Assembly (NCBI RefSeq): GCF_036170895.1
Contig: NZ_CP108036.1
Location: forward strand, 7,537,501 to 7,601,500
Length of the DNA: 64,000 nt
Direction: 5' to 3'
From: Streptomyces erythrochromogenes
Lineage (GTDB): Bacteria; Actinomycetota; Actinomycetes; Streptomycetales; Streptomycetaceae
Each line of letters begins with the position of its first letter. The first letter of the stretch is position 1. Below the pieces are notes generated by a model. It did no database searches and had not been told where the DNA came from. It was given only the letters and a program-made list of their open reading frames with translations. The translations under genes and the position numbers were made by a program. Of this stretch, positions 52,545-61,085 are shown one piece after another.

Positions 52545-52850
52545 GACCCAAGATCTGCACCGTGATGCCGCGCGCGATGCTCGAGGCCGAGGGCGGCCTT
52601 CATGCGGGTCTTGCGGTCGCGGACCGCGAAGTGGCCGTCGTGGGCGTCGGTGAGGGGGCGCCGTCCGGGCCGCTGGCGTCCAGTCGGGCGAGGAAGGTCC
52701 GGACGGGGAGTCGTAGGCGGGCCGGGTGTCGTCGTCCAGGGGCGCGCGTTCGAGCGCCGCGGCGAAGGCGCCGTGGCGCAGGCGGCGTGGACGGTGATGA
52801 AGCTGCCGGGTACCGTCTGGTGCCGCCGCCCCGCAAGGTCCTCGCAAGCT
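52545..52850 (-). pseudogene. Frameshifted tyrosine-recombinase remnant
   Basis: On the minus strand three short frames read on from each other if single-base gaps are allowed: GAFAAALERAPLDDDTRPAYD, then VRTFLARLDASGPDGA, then LTDAHDGHFAVRDRKTRMKA. In this order they resemble the N-terminal core-binding domain of phage-type integrases of actinomycetes. The catalytic domain is missing. It appears to be a decayed mobile-element gene. Identification is from memory of the family; the rest of 52453-52874 holds nothing else. Confidence 0.45.
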
Positions 52851-52874
52851 TCTTCGCGTACCCGCTCAGATCGG

Positions 52875-53456
52875 TCAACGGCGCACCCGATAGCGCAGGT
52901 GAAGCACCCGGTTGCCCTGAATCACCACGTCAGGATCCTCCAACAGGTGCTGCGCCTGGACCGACCCGAAGTAGCGCTTGCCGGACCCGAACACGACGGG
53001 TACGACGTCCATGCGCACCTCGTCGACCAGGCCCGCGGCGAGCACCTGGCCACCCGCGTCGCCGGCGGCGACCTCGACCATGCGGTCACCCGCAAGCTCC
53101 TGCGCCTTGGCCACGGCTGCCTCGACGCCGTCGACGAAGTGAAACGGCGCCGCGGGGTACCAGCCCTCGGGCTCCGGCCGGTGCGTCACGACGACCACGT
53201 GGTCGATCCCGCCCGGCGGCTTCCCGTCCCAGCCGTCCGTCAGGTCGAAGACGCGGCGGCCGACGATCGTGACACCGATCCGGTCCCAGTACGGCCGGGT
53301 GTAGTCGTAGGACGTCTGCGACACCTTCAGCTCGCCGCTCTCGTCCAACGGGACATCACCGCTGGACAACCAGTCGAACAGGGGTCCGGGCTGGTCGTTC
53401 TCGTCCGCGACGAAGCCGTCCACCGACACCGAGCTGTACATGACCACCTTGCCCAC
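52875..53456 (-). CDS. Dihydrofolate-reductase-like (RibD C-terminal) protein
   Basis: A 193-residue protein of the DHFR/RibD-C superfamily, single domain: VVMYSSVSVDGFVADENDQP at the N-terminus, then TIVGRRVFDLTDGWDGKPPGG with the pteridine-pocket region, HVVVVTHRP, and the C-terminal VVFGSGKRYFG and RYRVRR. Such stand-alone proteins are probably NADPH-dependent reductases of unknown substrate. The GTG at 53456 follows GAGGAG. No operon partner is near. Confidence 0.85.
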   Translation of the reverse strand: MGKVVMYSSVSVDGFVADENDQPGPLFDWLSSGDVPLDESGELKVSQTSYDYTRPYWDRIGVTIVGRRVFDLTDGWDGKPPGGIDHVVVVTHRPEPEGWYPAAPFHFVDGVEAAVAKAQELAGDRMVEVAAGDAGGQVLAAGLVDEVRMDVVPVVFGSGKRYFGSVQAQHLLEDPDVVIQGNRVLHLRYRVRR

Positions 53457-53524
53457 GGGGCTCTCCTCTGCTGCGGGGTGCCCCAAACTAGCGCGTCGTG
53501 AGCGGTCGCTCTCGGAAGGAATCA

Positions 53525-53740
53525 ATGGGCCTGCCGCGGCCGGCCGTCCGGCGCGTGGCCGGGATGTTCGCGCAGGAACCGCCGCCGGACTGCGACGCGT
53601 ACCGGGTCGGCGCCGGCCCGGTGAACGCCCGGAACGCGTGGCCGAAGGGCCTGGTCGAAACAGCCCGCGCCACCGGCGAGGTCGCCCCGGTCCCCGCCAC
53701 TGCGCGGAGTCCCGCGAGCCGGCTCGGGTACGAAGTGGGG
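53525..53740 (+). pseudogene. Possible truncated gene
   Basis: From an ATG with GGAAGGA upstream, about 72 codons on the plus strand have over 90% GC at third positions (MGLPRPAVRRVAGMFAQEPP at the start). The frame then runs into the antisense of the PAP2 gene, so a natural end is missing. It may be the 5' part of a gene cut by a rearrangement. No homologue is recognised. The gap 53457-53799 holds nothing else except the terminator listed below. Confidence 0.25.
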
Positions 53741-53778
53741 CCCGCCCGGAGCTTCCGGGCGGGCCTCCTCCGGAGGCC
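53739..53778 (-). terminator. Terminator of the second PAP2 gene
   Basis: GGCCCGCCCGGA (53739-53750) and TCCGGGCGGGCC (53754-53765) form a perfect 12-bp stem with a three-base loop. A second hairpin, GGCCTCC-TCC-GGAGGCC (53762-53778), overlaps it. Both lie just after the PAP2 stop on the minus strand. Confidence 0.7.
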
Positions 53779-53799
53779 GCGTCACGGCGCCGCGGGCGG

Positions 53800-54636
53800 T
53801 CAGCCGCCGTCGGGCACCGCCGCCGCGCCCGGGTCCGCCCCCGCGGCCGCCCCCCGGCGGTCGTGGGAGCGGAGGCTCTCCCGGGCGAGCGCGGGCTGGA
53901 GGAGCCACCACGTCAGGAGCCCCGCTCCCGCGCCGGCCACGGCCCCGGCCACCGTGTCGGTGAGCCAGTGCGCGTGCAGCCAAGTACGGCTCCACATCAT
54001 GGCCAGCGTGAAGACCGCGCCCCCGTACCACCACGCCCGCCGCCGGGCGGCCGGCACAAGCAGCGCCCCCGCGACGACGACGAGGAGCGCCGCGGTGGCC
54101 GCGTGGCCCGACGGGAAGGAGCCGTGGTCCACCCGCACCAGCGGGTCGGCCGGGCGGGGCCGGTCCACCAGGTGCTTGAGCCCCTGGATGACGAGCATGT
54201 TGCCGCCGAGGTAGGCGGCCAGCAGGAAGCCGGCCGAGGTCCAGCGCCTGCGGAAGAGCAGCAGGAGCAACAGGGAGAGCGGCAGGACGGCGCCGACCGG
54301 GCCGCCGAACCAGTTCAGGACGGTGGCCGCGGCCAGGTACGGCCCGTCGTGGGGGCCTCCCATCCAGCCCAGCCAGCGGTCGTCCAGCCGCTGGAAGGGC
54401 GGATCGGTGATGTCGGAGCGGACGACCAGGGCCGTCGCCGCGGCGGCGGCCAGCGCCAGGAGGCCCGCCGTGAGGAGGCCGGGGCTGCGGCGGACCCGGG
54501 ATGCGTCGGGACGGCGGGATCGCCGGGACCCGTCGGCTCTGCCGGCGCCGGGCCCGTCGGGACTTCCGGGCCCGTCGGGTCTGCCGGGTCTGTCGTGCGG
54601 GGTGAGGGCCGGTTCGGTGGCCGGGTTGGCGGACAT
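53800..54636 (-). CDS. PAP2-family membrane phosphatase
   Basis: A 278-residue integral membrane phosphatase with all three PAP2 motifs: KHLVDRPRP, FPSGH and SRTWLHAHWLTD. About five to six membrane helices follow a disordered, Arg/Gly/Pro-rich N-terminus. It should dephosphorylate a lipid phosphate, for example undecaprenyl pyrophosphate, on the outer face. GAGAGG precedes the ATG. It is clearly related to the 49.0-kb PAP2 protein. It follows the esterase gene by 113 bases in the same direction, so it may share its LacI-type operator. Confidence 0.9.
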   Translation of the reverse strand: MSANPATEPALTPHDRPGRPDGPGSPDGPGAGRADGSRRSRRPDASRVRRSPGLLTAGLLALAAAAATALVVRSDITDPPFQRLDDRWLGWMGGPHDGPYLAAATVLNWFGGPVGAVLPLSLLLLLLFRRRWTSAGFLLAAYLGGNMLVIQGLKHLVDRPRPADPLVRVDHGSFPSGHAATAALLVVVAGALLVPAARRRAWWYGGAVFTLAMMWSRTWLHAHWLTDTVAGAVAGAGAGLLTWWLLQPALARESLRSHDRRGAAAGADPGAAAVPDGG

Positions 54637-54749
54637 GGCTGCCTCTCGCGCCCGCGGGGGCGCCCGCGGGCGTGTGTGCTGTGAAGGGATGCGGGGGAGG
54701 GGGCGGGGGCTGCCTTGAGGCGGCCCCCGCGGTGGAGCGGGTCCGGGCG

Positions 54750-55718
54750 TCAGGCGCCTACGCCGAGGTGGCGGGCGAGGAAGGCGACGCTCTCCTCGAC
54801 GATCGACGCGATGTCCGGGGAGCCGAGGAAGATGTGGTCCGCGCCGTCCACCGGCCGGAGGGTGACCTCGCCCCCGGCGCCCTCGAGGGCGCCGGCGAGG
54901 GCCTCGCTCTGGCTGTACGGCACCAGGCCGTCCCGGGTCCCGTGCACCAGGAGGAAGGGCGGCGGTGGGGTCGAGCCCTCGGTGTACGTGACCGGGCTCG
55001 CCGCCCGTGCCAGGTCCGGGCGCTCGGCCGCGGAAGCCCCGAGCAGGGCTTCGTAGGGGTCGGGGAACTCCACACCGGACGGCATCGGCGGCATCGGCGG
55101 CATCGGGTGGGAAGCCAGGGCGACCAGGTCCGAGACGCCGTACCAGTCGACGACCGCGAGCACGCCGGTCTCGCCCGATCCGACCCCCTGGGTGCCCTCC
55201 AGCGCGACGCCGTCCGTACCGTCCGCGGGCCCGACGAGACCGGCGAGCGCGGCCAGGTGGCCGCCCGCGGACTCGCCCCACACGCCGATCCGGTCCGGGT
55301 CGATGCCCAGGTCCCCCGCGAAGGCGCGGACGTAGCGGATCGCGGCCTTCACGTCGTGCAGCTGGGCCGGGAAGGGCGCCTCGAGGCTGTGCCGGTAGTC
55401 GACGGAGACGAGCGCGAGCCCGGCCGCCAGTACCGCCCCGTGCAGCAGCGCGGCGGGCACGGTCGGCGGCGGGTAGCGGCGGTCGCCGTCCAGCCAGCCG
55501 CCGCCGTGGATCCAGACGACGGCGGGGAACGGCCCTTCGCCGGCCGGCACCTGCACGTCGAGCAGCCGGGGACGGTAGCCGGGCGTCGTCGCGTAGGTGA
55601 TCCCGTCGAAGCGGCGCACTCCGTCCGCGGCCGTCACGGGCGGTACGGGGGGCCGGTACGGCGGGGGCGGCCAGGTCATGTCGGCGATGTCGAACGCGGT
55701 CGGAGGAGATTGCGTCAT
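54750..55718 (-). CDS. Alpha/beta hydrolase (HSL-like esterase)
   Basis: A 322-residue esterase of the hormone-sensitive-lipase-like branch. The oxyanion motif is VVWIHGGGWLDG, the nucleophile WGESAGGHLA, the acid Asp in HGTRDGLVPY and the His in DGADHIF. No signal peptide is present, so it acts in the cytosol. A short PMPPMPPMP run (55082-55107) comes from a 9-base tandem repeat. The ATG at 55718 has GGAAGGG upstream. A perfect TTACACGTGTAA palindrome lies 100 bases upstream. Confidence 0.88.
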   Translation of the reverse strand: MTQSPPTAFDIADMTWPPPPYRPPVPPVTAADGVRRFDGITYATTPGYRPRLLDVQVPAGEGPFPAVVWIHGGGWLDGDRRYPPPTVPAALLHGAVLAAGLALVSVDYRHSLEAPFPAQLHDVKAAIRYVRAFAGDLGIDPDRIGVWGESAGGHLAALAGLVGPADGTDGVALEGTQGVGSGETGVLAVVDWYGVSDLVALASHPMPPMPPMPSGVEFPDPYEALLGASAAERPDLARAASPVTYTEGSTPPPPFLLVHGTRDGLVPYSQSEALAGALEGAGGEVTLRPVDGADHIFLGSPDIASIVEESVAFLARHLGVGA

Positions 55719-55818
55719 TGCGGCCCTTCCAAATCGGCGGGGTCCCGGCGGGGCGGGTGCAGGCTTCGCGTCGTTTGTCCGAAATGCTTGCGCGAGCAGC
55801 CGGGGGAGGCGTAGCGTG

Positions 55819-55830
55819 TTACACGTGTAA
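55819..55830. promoter_or_regulatory. LacI-type operator, esterase/PAP2 genes
   Basis: TTACACGTGTAA is a perfect 12-base palindrome 100 bases upstream of the esterase start, on the minus-strand side. It is the best copy of the motif shared with the MFS operon and the LacI gene. Confidence 0.7.
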
Positions 55831-55895
55831 TCAAGGACTTTAGCGACGCGTTTCCGCTGATGACAAGCCCAGAAACGATCCGACTTCAGGGTCGG

Positions 55896-55907
55896 TAACA
55901 CGAGTCA
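55896..55907. promoter_or_regulatory. Weaker LacI-type operator copy
   Basis: TAACACGAGTCA matches the TTACACGTGTAA palindrome at 9 of 12 positions. It is about 66 bases from the better copy at 55819 and near the start of the divergent anti-sigma-like gene. It may be an auxiliary site for DNA looping, or a chance match. Confidence 0.3.
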
Positions 55908-55948
55908 CTGAAGTGGTCGCGCCGCCTTCCCCCTCCCGGGAGCACCTC

Positions 55949-56407
55949 ATGCTCACCACCACCGGCACATCCGTGATCCCCGCGATCCCCGTGATCCCCG
56001 CGATCCGGCGCTTCGTCCACTGGGTCGCAGACCCGGACGTCACGAGCGTTCCGCAGGTCAGGGCCCGTGTGCGCGCCACGCTGGAAGCCTGGGCGGTTCC
56101 GCTCGACGCCGCGGACGTCCTGCTGCTGGCCGTCAGTGAACTCGTCGGCAACGTCGTCCGCCACGCCGGCGCCGGCCGGATGCGGGTCGGGGTCGCCGCT
56201 GGTGCGGGCTGGCTGCGCCTCGACGTCGCAGACCAGGGGGCCGGTCTGCCGCGGCTGCCGGCTCCCCGCGCCGAGGTCGACCCGGAGTCCGAGAGTGGCC
56301 GCGGGCTGCTGATCGTGCAGCTGATGGCCGCCGAGATGGGCGGTGAACTCTCGGTTGTGGCGCACGAGTTCGGCAAATCGGTCCGGGTGCGCATACCCGC
56401 CGCCTGA
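55949..56407 (+). CDS. RsbW-like ATP-binding (anti-sigma type) protein
   Basis: A 152-residue GHKL ATPase of the HATPase_c_2 type, found in anti-sigma kinases. The N box reads LLAVSELVGNVVRHA (residues 66-80), the G1 box DVADQGAGLP, and the G2 part SGRGLLIVQLMA. Such stand-alone proteins are numerous in streptomycetes and may phosphorylate an anti-anti-sigma factor; no partner gene is near. An 18-base direct repeat in the N-terminus gives VIPAIPVIPAIRR. GGGAG precedes the ATG at 55949. Confidence 0.88.
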   Translation: MLTTTGTSVIPAIPVIPAIRRFVHWVADPDVTSVPQVRARVRATLEAWAVPLDAADVLLLAVSELVGNVVRHAGAGRMRVGVAAGAGWLRLDVADQGAGLPRLPAPRAEVDPESESGRGLLIVQLMAAEMGGELSVVAHEFGKSVRVRIPAA

Positions 56408-56469
56408 GCCGGCCGCCGTGTGGGCGGAAGGCCCTGTCGGAGGGTGTCTCGCCTTCAGGATGTCGCGGA

Positions 56470-56502
56470 ATGTTGACGGCCGCTAAATATTCGACATACC
56501 TT
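56470..56502 (+). promoter_or_regulatory. Promoter and inverted repeat of the aromatic operon
   Basis: TTGACG (56473-56478), 18 bases and TACCTT (56497-56502) fit a housekeeping-type promoter. The arms ATGTTGA (56470-56476) and TCGACAT (56491-56497), matching at 6 of 7 positions, form an inverted repeat that overlaps both elements. A repressor here would block the promoter. The binding protein is not in the window. Confidence 0.5.
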
Positions 56503-56545
56503 GCTCCCGTCTCCCCCCGCTGCTCCCCGATCGAGGTGCCGCCCC

Positions 56546-58789
56546 ATGGAGCTCTCCCCTTCCGCGCATGCCGACTCCTTCTGCAGGGATCGGCTTCCGC
56601 CTTTCGCCCTCTGGCCCGAACTCCACTTCGACCTACCGGAGTTGGACTACCCGGACCGCCTCAACTGCGCCGGTCGCCTGCTCGACGAAGCCGTCGAGCA
56701 GCACGGCCCCGACCGTCCCTGCCTGCTCACCCCGACCGAGCGCTGGACCTACGGCGAACTGCAGCACCGCGCCAACCAGGTCGCCCAGGTCCTCACCGAG
56801 GACTTCGGCCTCCGGCCCGGCAACCGCGTCCTGCTGCGCGGGCCCAACAACCCCTGGCTCGTCGCCGCGTGGTTCGGCGTACTGAAGGCCGGCGGGGTCG
56901 CCGTCACCACGATGCCGATGCTGCGCGCCGGTGAACTCGCCGAGCTCGCCGACATCAGCCGGCCCGCGGTCGCCGTGTGCGACCACCGCTACGCCGACGA
57001 GCTCGAAGCCCTGCGCAGCCCCGGCGCGCCGGAGCCGGCCGGCCCGCCCGTACCCGCGGACCCGGCGGCGGGGTCCGCAGCCCCCGCTCTGCCTGATCTC
57101 CCCGCCCTCCCCGTGATCACCTATGGCGGCACCGGTCCCGCGGACCTGGCCGCGCTCTGCGCGGCCAAGGACGGCCGGTTCGACACCGTGGCCACCGCCG
57201 CGGACGACGTGGCGCTGATCGCCTTCACCTCCGGCACCACCGGCCGGCCGAAGGCGACCCTGCACTTCCACCGCGACGTCCTCGCCAACGCCGACACCTT
57301 CTCCCGGCACGTCCTGAAGCCGCGCCCGGACGACGTCTTCACCGGCACACCGCCGCTCGCCTTCACCTTCGGACTCGGCGGCCTGGTGGTCTTCCCCCTT
57401 TCCGTGGGAGCCGCGACCCTGCTGATCGAGCAGACGACCCCGCTGCAACTGGCCGACCTGGTCGCGGACCACGGAGCGACCGTGCTCTTCACCGCGCCCA
57501 CGGCCTACCGGGCGATCATGGAGGCCGGGGCGGTGGACCGGCTGTCCGGACTGCGCCGCTGCGTCTCCGCCGGGGAACCGCTGCCGGCCCCGGTGTGGCA
57601 GGAGTTCCACGCCGCCACCGGCCTGCGGATCATCGACGGCATCGGCGCCACCGAGATGCTGCACGTCTTCATCTCGGCGGCCGACGAGGACATCCGGCCC
57701 GGAGCCACCGGCCGCCCCGTCCCCGGCTACCGCGCCGCGGTCGTCGACGAGCACGGCGCCCCCGTCCCCGACGGGCAGCCCGGCCTGCTGGCGGTCACCG
57801 GACCCACCGGCTGCCGGTACCTCGCGGACCCGCGCCAGACCTCGTACGTCAGGAACGGCTGGAACATCACGGGCGACACCTACGTCCGCGACGCCGACGG
57901 CTACTTCTGGTACGTCGCCCGCAGCGACGACATGATCGTCTCCTCCGGCTACAACATCGCGGGCCCCGAGGTCGAGAAGGCCCTCCTCGCCCATCCCCAC
58001 GTCGAGGAGTGCGCCGTCGTCGGCGCCCCGGACGAGCGGCGCGGCATGCTCGTCAAGGCGTACGTCGTCCTCGCCGCCGGGGCCGCGGCGGACGGGGCGA
58101 CCGTCCGCGAGCTCCAGGCCCACGTCAAGGCGTCCATCGCGCCGTACAAATACCCGCGGGCCGTCGAGTTCGTCACCGAACTCCCGCGCACCGGCACCGG
58201 AAAGCTGCGGCGCGGCGCCCTGCGCGAGCGTGCCCGCACCGATACGGGGAGCGCACCGCCCGCGCCGTCCGGACCGCAGTCGTCCGGACCTCGGACGTCC
58301 GCGCCGATGCACGCGCCGCACCCGTCGGCGGCGCCGGCCGGCGTCGTCGTCGAACGCCGCGTCGAGTGGACCGACACCGACGCCGCCGGCCACTACCACC
58401 ACTCCACCGTCGTGCGCTGGGTCGAGGCGGCCGAGGCGGTCCTGCTCCACCGGCTGGGCCTGTCCCACCTGTTCGGGAGCACGCCCCGCGTCCACTTCGA
58501 GGCCGACTACCGGGCCCGCCTGTGGTTCGGCGACACCGTCCGTACCGAGCTGAGGGTCACCAGGGTCGGCTCCGCCTCCCTGCACTACGCCTTCACCGTC
58601 CGCGGCGAGCAGGGCGGCGAGGCCGCCACCGGCCGCATGGTCGTCGCGCACTCGGCGGCGCACGCGACCGGGTCGACCCCCTGGCCCGACGACGTACGGG
58701 ACCTGCTGGGCGCGGCCGGCCCCCAGCAACCGGAACTACTCACCACCGCAGAAGCACCAGGAGGCATGCCGTGCGCGTCGCAGTCATAG
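56546..58789 (+). CDS. Aryl-CoA ligase fused to acyl-CoA thioesterase
   Basis: A 747-residue fusion. Residues 1-560 are an AMP-forming acyl-CoA ligase of the benzoate/2-aminobenzoate-CoA ligase group (P-loop TSGTTGRPKATLHFH, then GIGATEMLHVF, the GDTYVRD hinge and the catalytic lysine in GTGKLRRG). After a proline-rich linker, residues 605-720 form a hot-dog thioesterase of the 4-hydroxybenzoyl-CoA type (DTDAAGHYHHSTVVRWVEAA). It could make an aryl-CoA and later release the product from CoA. GAGGTG precedes the ATG. First gene of the operon, overlapping the hydroxylase gene by 19 bases. Salicylate is the likely substrate. Confidence 0.87.
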   Translation: MELSPSAHADSFCRDRLPPFALWPELHFDLPELDYPDRLNCAGRLLDEAVEQHGPDRPCLLTPTERWTYGELQHRANQVAQVLTEDFGLRPGNRVLLRGPNNPWLVAAWFGVLKAGGVAVTTMPMLRAGELAELADISRPAVAVCDHRYADELEALRSPGAPEPAGPPVPADPAAGSAAPALPDLPALPVITYGGTGPADLAALCAAKDGRFDTVATAADDVALIAFTSGTTGRPKATLHFHRDVLANADTFSRHVLKPRPDDVFTGTPPLAFTFGLGGLVVFPLSVGAATLLIEQTTPLQLADLVADHGATVLFTAPTAYRAIMEAGAVDRLSGLRRCVSAGEPLPAPVWQEFHAATGLRIIDGIGATEMLHVFISAADEDIRPGATGRPVPGYRAAVVDEHGAPVPDGQPGLLAVTGPTGCRYLADPRQTSYVRNGWNITGDTYVRDADGYFWYVARSDDMIVSSGYNIAGPEVEKALLAHPHVEECAVVGAPDERRGMLVKAYVVLAAGAAADGATVRELQAHVKASIAPYKYPRAVEFVTELPRTGTGKLRRGALRERARTDTGSAPPAPSGPQSSGPRTSAPMHAPHPSAAPAGVVVERRVEWTDTDAAGHYHHSTVVRWVEAAEAVLLHRLGLSHLFGSTPRVHFEADYRARLWFGDTVRTELRVTRVGSASLHYAFTVRGEQGGEAATGRMVVAHSAAHATGSTPWPDDVRDLLGAAGPQQPELLTTAEAPGGMPCASQS

Positions 58790-61074
58790 GAGGAGGGCCC
58801 GGCGGACTGTACTTCGCGGCCCTCGCCAAGCAGCTCTCCCCGCACTGGGAGATCACCGTCTGGGAGCGGAACGCCCCCGACGACACCTTCGGCTTCGGCG
58901 TCGTCTTCTCCGACGAGACGCTCGACGGGATCGCCCACGCCGACCGGGAGGTCCACCAGGCCATGTCGGCCGAGTTCGCGCGCTGGGCCGACATCGACGT
59001 CCGCTACCGCGGCACCACCCTCACCTCCGGCGGCCACGGCTTCGCCGCCCTCGGCCGCCGGCGCCTGCTGAGCATCCTCCAGGAGCGCTGCGCCGCCCTG
59101 CAGGTCGACGTCCGCTACCGGACCCAGGCCCCGCCCGCCGCCGAACTCGCCGCCACCCACGACCTGGTGGTGGCCTGCGACGGCGTACGGTCGGCCACGC
59201 GCACCGCACACGCCGACGTCTTCGGGACCGAACTCGACGAACGCGCCGGCCGCTACATGTGGCTCGGCACGGACAAGGTCTTCGAGGCCTTCACGTTCAT
59301 CGTCGACGAGCACGACTTCGGCACCCTCCAGGTGCACGCGTATCCCTACGACGCGACCCGCTCCACCTTCATCGTGGAGCTGGAGGAGGGGGCCTGGCGG
59401 CGCGCCGGCTTCGAGGAGCACGCCGCCCGCGACCATCCGCCGGGCACCAGCGACGAGGACAGCATCCGGCGCTGCGAGGAGCTCCTCGCGAGCCACCTCG
59501 ACGGCCACCGCCTGCTGCCCAACAACTCCAAGTGGCTGCGCTTCACCACCGTCCGCAACCGCACCTGGCGGCACGGCAACGTCGTCCTCCTCGGGGACGC
59601 CGCGCACACCGCGCACTTCTCCATCGGCTCCGGCACCAAGCTCGCCATGGAGGACGCCCTCGTCCTCGCCGCCAGCCTGCACGAACACCCGGACGTGCCG
59701 GCCGCGCTCGCGGCGTACGAGGAGGAGCGCCGACCGGTCGTGGAGTCCACCCAGCGGGCGGCCCAGGCCAGCCTCGAATGGTTCGAGCGCATCGACCGCT
59801 ACACGGGCCAGGACCCGCACCAGTTCGCCTTCAACCTCCTGACCCGCAGCCGCCGCGTCACCTACGACAACCTGCGCGTGCGGGACGAGGGCTTCACCGC
59901 CGCGGTCAACCGCTCCTCGGCCGTGCCGCCCATGTTCCGGCCCTTCCCGCTCGGCGGACTGCTCCTGCGCAACCGGGTCGTCGTACCGCCCACCGCCCTG
60001 CACACCGCGCGCGACGGGATCCCCGGCGACTTCGACCTCGTCCACCTCAGCACCCAGGCCCTCGGCGGGGCCGGCCTCGTCCTCGCCGGGATGACGGCCG
60101 TCAGCACCGACGGCCGGGCCACCCCCGGCTGCCCCGGCCTGTGGAGCGACGACCAGGAAGCGGCCTGGCGGCGCATCGCCGGCTTCGTCCACGGCCAGTC
60201 CGACACCTGCCTGGGCATCCAGCTCACGCACGCCGGCCGCCGCGCCGCCGGCGCAGGCCCGCGGCCCGTCGCCGCCTCGGCCCTGGCCTGGGACCAGCGG
60301 AGCCCCGTACCGCGCGAGGCCGACCGCGCCGACATGGACGCCGTCGTACGGGACTTCACGAGCGCGGCCCGCCGCGCCGACCGGGCCGGCTTCGACGCGC
60401 TGGAACTCCAGTACGGGCACGGCCACCTGCTCTCCGGCTTCCTGTCCCCGCTCACCAACCGGCGGACCGACGAGTACGGCGGCGACCTCGACGGCAGACT
60501 GCGCTTCCCGCTCGAAGTGCTGCGCGCCGTACGGGAGGTGTGGCCGGCCGGCAAGGCGCTGCTCGTACGGATCTCCGCCGCGGACTGGGCCGAAGGCGGC
60601 ACCAGCGAGGCCGACGCCGTCGCGATCGCCCGAGCCCTCGCCGGGGCGGGCGCCGACGCCGTCGACGTCTCCACCGGCGAGGTCGTCGCCCACGAACAGC
60701 CCCGGTACGGCCGCAGCTACCAGACCCCCTACGCCGACCTCATCCGCAACGCCACCGGCATCCCCACCATCGCCGTCGGGGCGATCTCCACCTACGACGA
60801 CGTCAACTCGATCGTCCTGGCCGGGCGGGCCGACCTGTGCGGCGTCGGCCGCGCCCAGCTCCACGACCCGCTGTGGACCCTGCACGCGGCCGCCGCCCAG
60901 GGCTACCAGGGCCCGGCCGCGCCGTGGGCGCGCGCCTGGCGGGCAGGCAGCGGACGGCCCCCCTCCGCCCGGACCGACCGGATCCCGCCCCGGCTCCAAC
61001 TCCTGCGGCAGCCCGCCGCGTCCGTCCACCGCCGCTGGCTGCCCCGCGCGGCCGCCGCACCCGCCCGCTCCTAG
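58771..61074 (+). CDS. Salicylyl-CoA 5-hydroxylase/OYE-type fusion
   Basis: A 767-residue flavoenzyme fusion. Residues 1-385 are an FAD aromatic hydroxylase (GGGPGG at the N-terminus; GDAAHTAHFSIGSG and ALED-like end). Residues 390-740 are an old-yellow-enzyme-type FMN domain (FRPFPLGGLLLRNRVVVPPT; LTHAGRRA). This is the architecture of 2-aminobenzoyl-CoA monooxygenase/reductase and of salicylyl-CoA 5-hydroxylase (SdgC type), which make gentisyl-CoA from salicylyl-CoA. AGGAGG lies six bases before the GTG. The gentisate-dioxygenase-like gene in the operon favours the salicylate reading. Confidence 0.87.
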   Translation: MRVAVIGGGPGGLYFAALAKQLSPHWEITVWERNAPDDTFGFGVVFSDETLDGIAHADREVHQAMSAEFARWADIDVRYRGTTLTSGGHGFAALGRRRLLSILQERCAALQVDVRYRTQAPPAAELAATHDLVVACDGVRSATRTAHADVFGTELDERAGRYMWLGTDKVFEAFTFIVDEHDFGTLQVHAYPYDATRSTFIVELEEGAWRRAGFEEHAARDHPPGTSDEDSIRRCEELLASHLDGHRLLPNNSKWLRFTTVRNRTWRHGNVVLLGDAAHTAHFSIGSGTKLAMEDALVLAASLHEHPDVPAALAAYEEERRPVVESTQRAAQASLEWFERIDRYTGQDPHQFAFNLLTRSRRVTYDNLRVRDEGFTAAVNRSSAVPPMFRPFPLGGLLLRNRVVVPPTALHTARDGIPGDFDLVHLSTQALGGAGLVLAGMTAVSTDGRATPGCPGLWSDDQEAAWRRIAGFVHGQSDTCLGIQLTHAGRRAAGAGPRPVAASALAWDQRSPVPREADRADMDAVVRDFTSAARRADRAGFDALELQYGHGHLLSGFLSPLTNRRTDEYGGDLDGRLRFPLEVLRAVREVWPAGKALLVRISAADWAEGGTSEADAVAIARALAGAGADAVDVSTGEVVAHEQPRYGRSYQTPYADLIRNATGIPTIAVGAISTYDDVNSIVLAGRADLCGVGRAQLHDPLWTLHAAAAQGYQGPAAPWARAWRAGSGRPPSARTDRIPPRLQLLRQPAASVHRRWLPRAAAAPARS

Positions 61075-61085
61075 CGGAGACGCCC

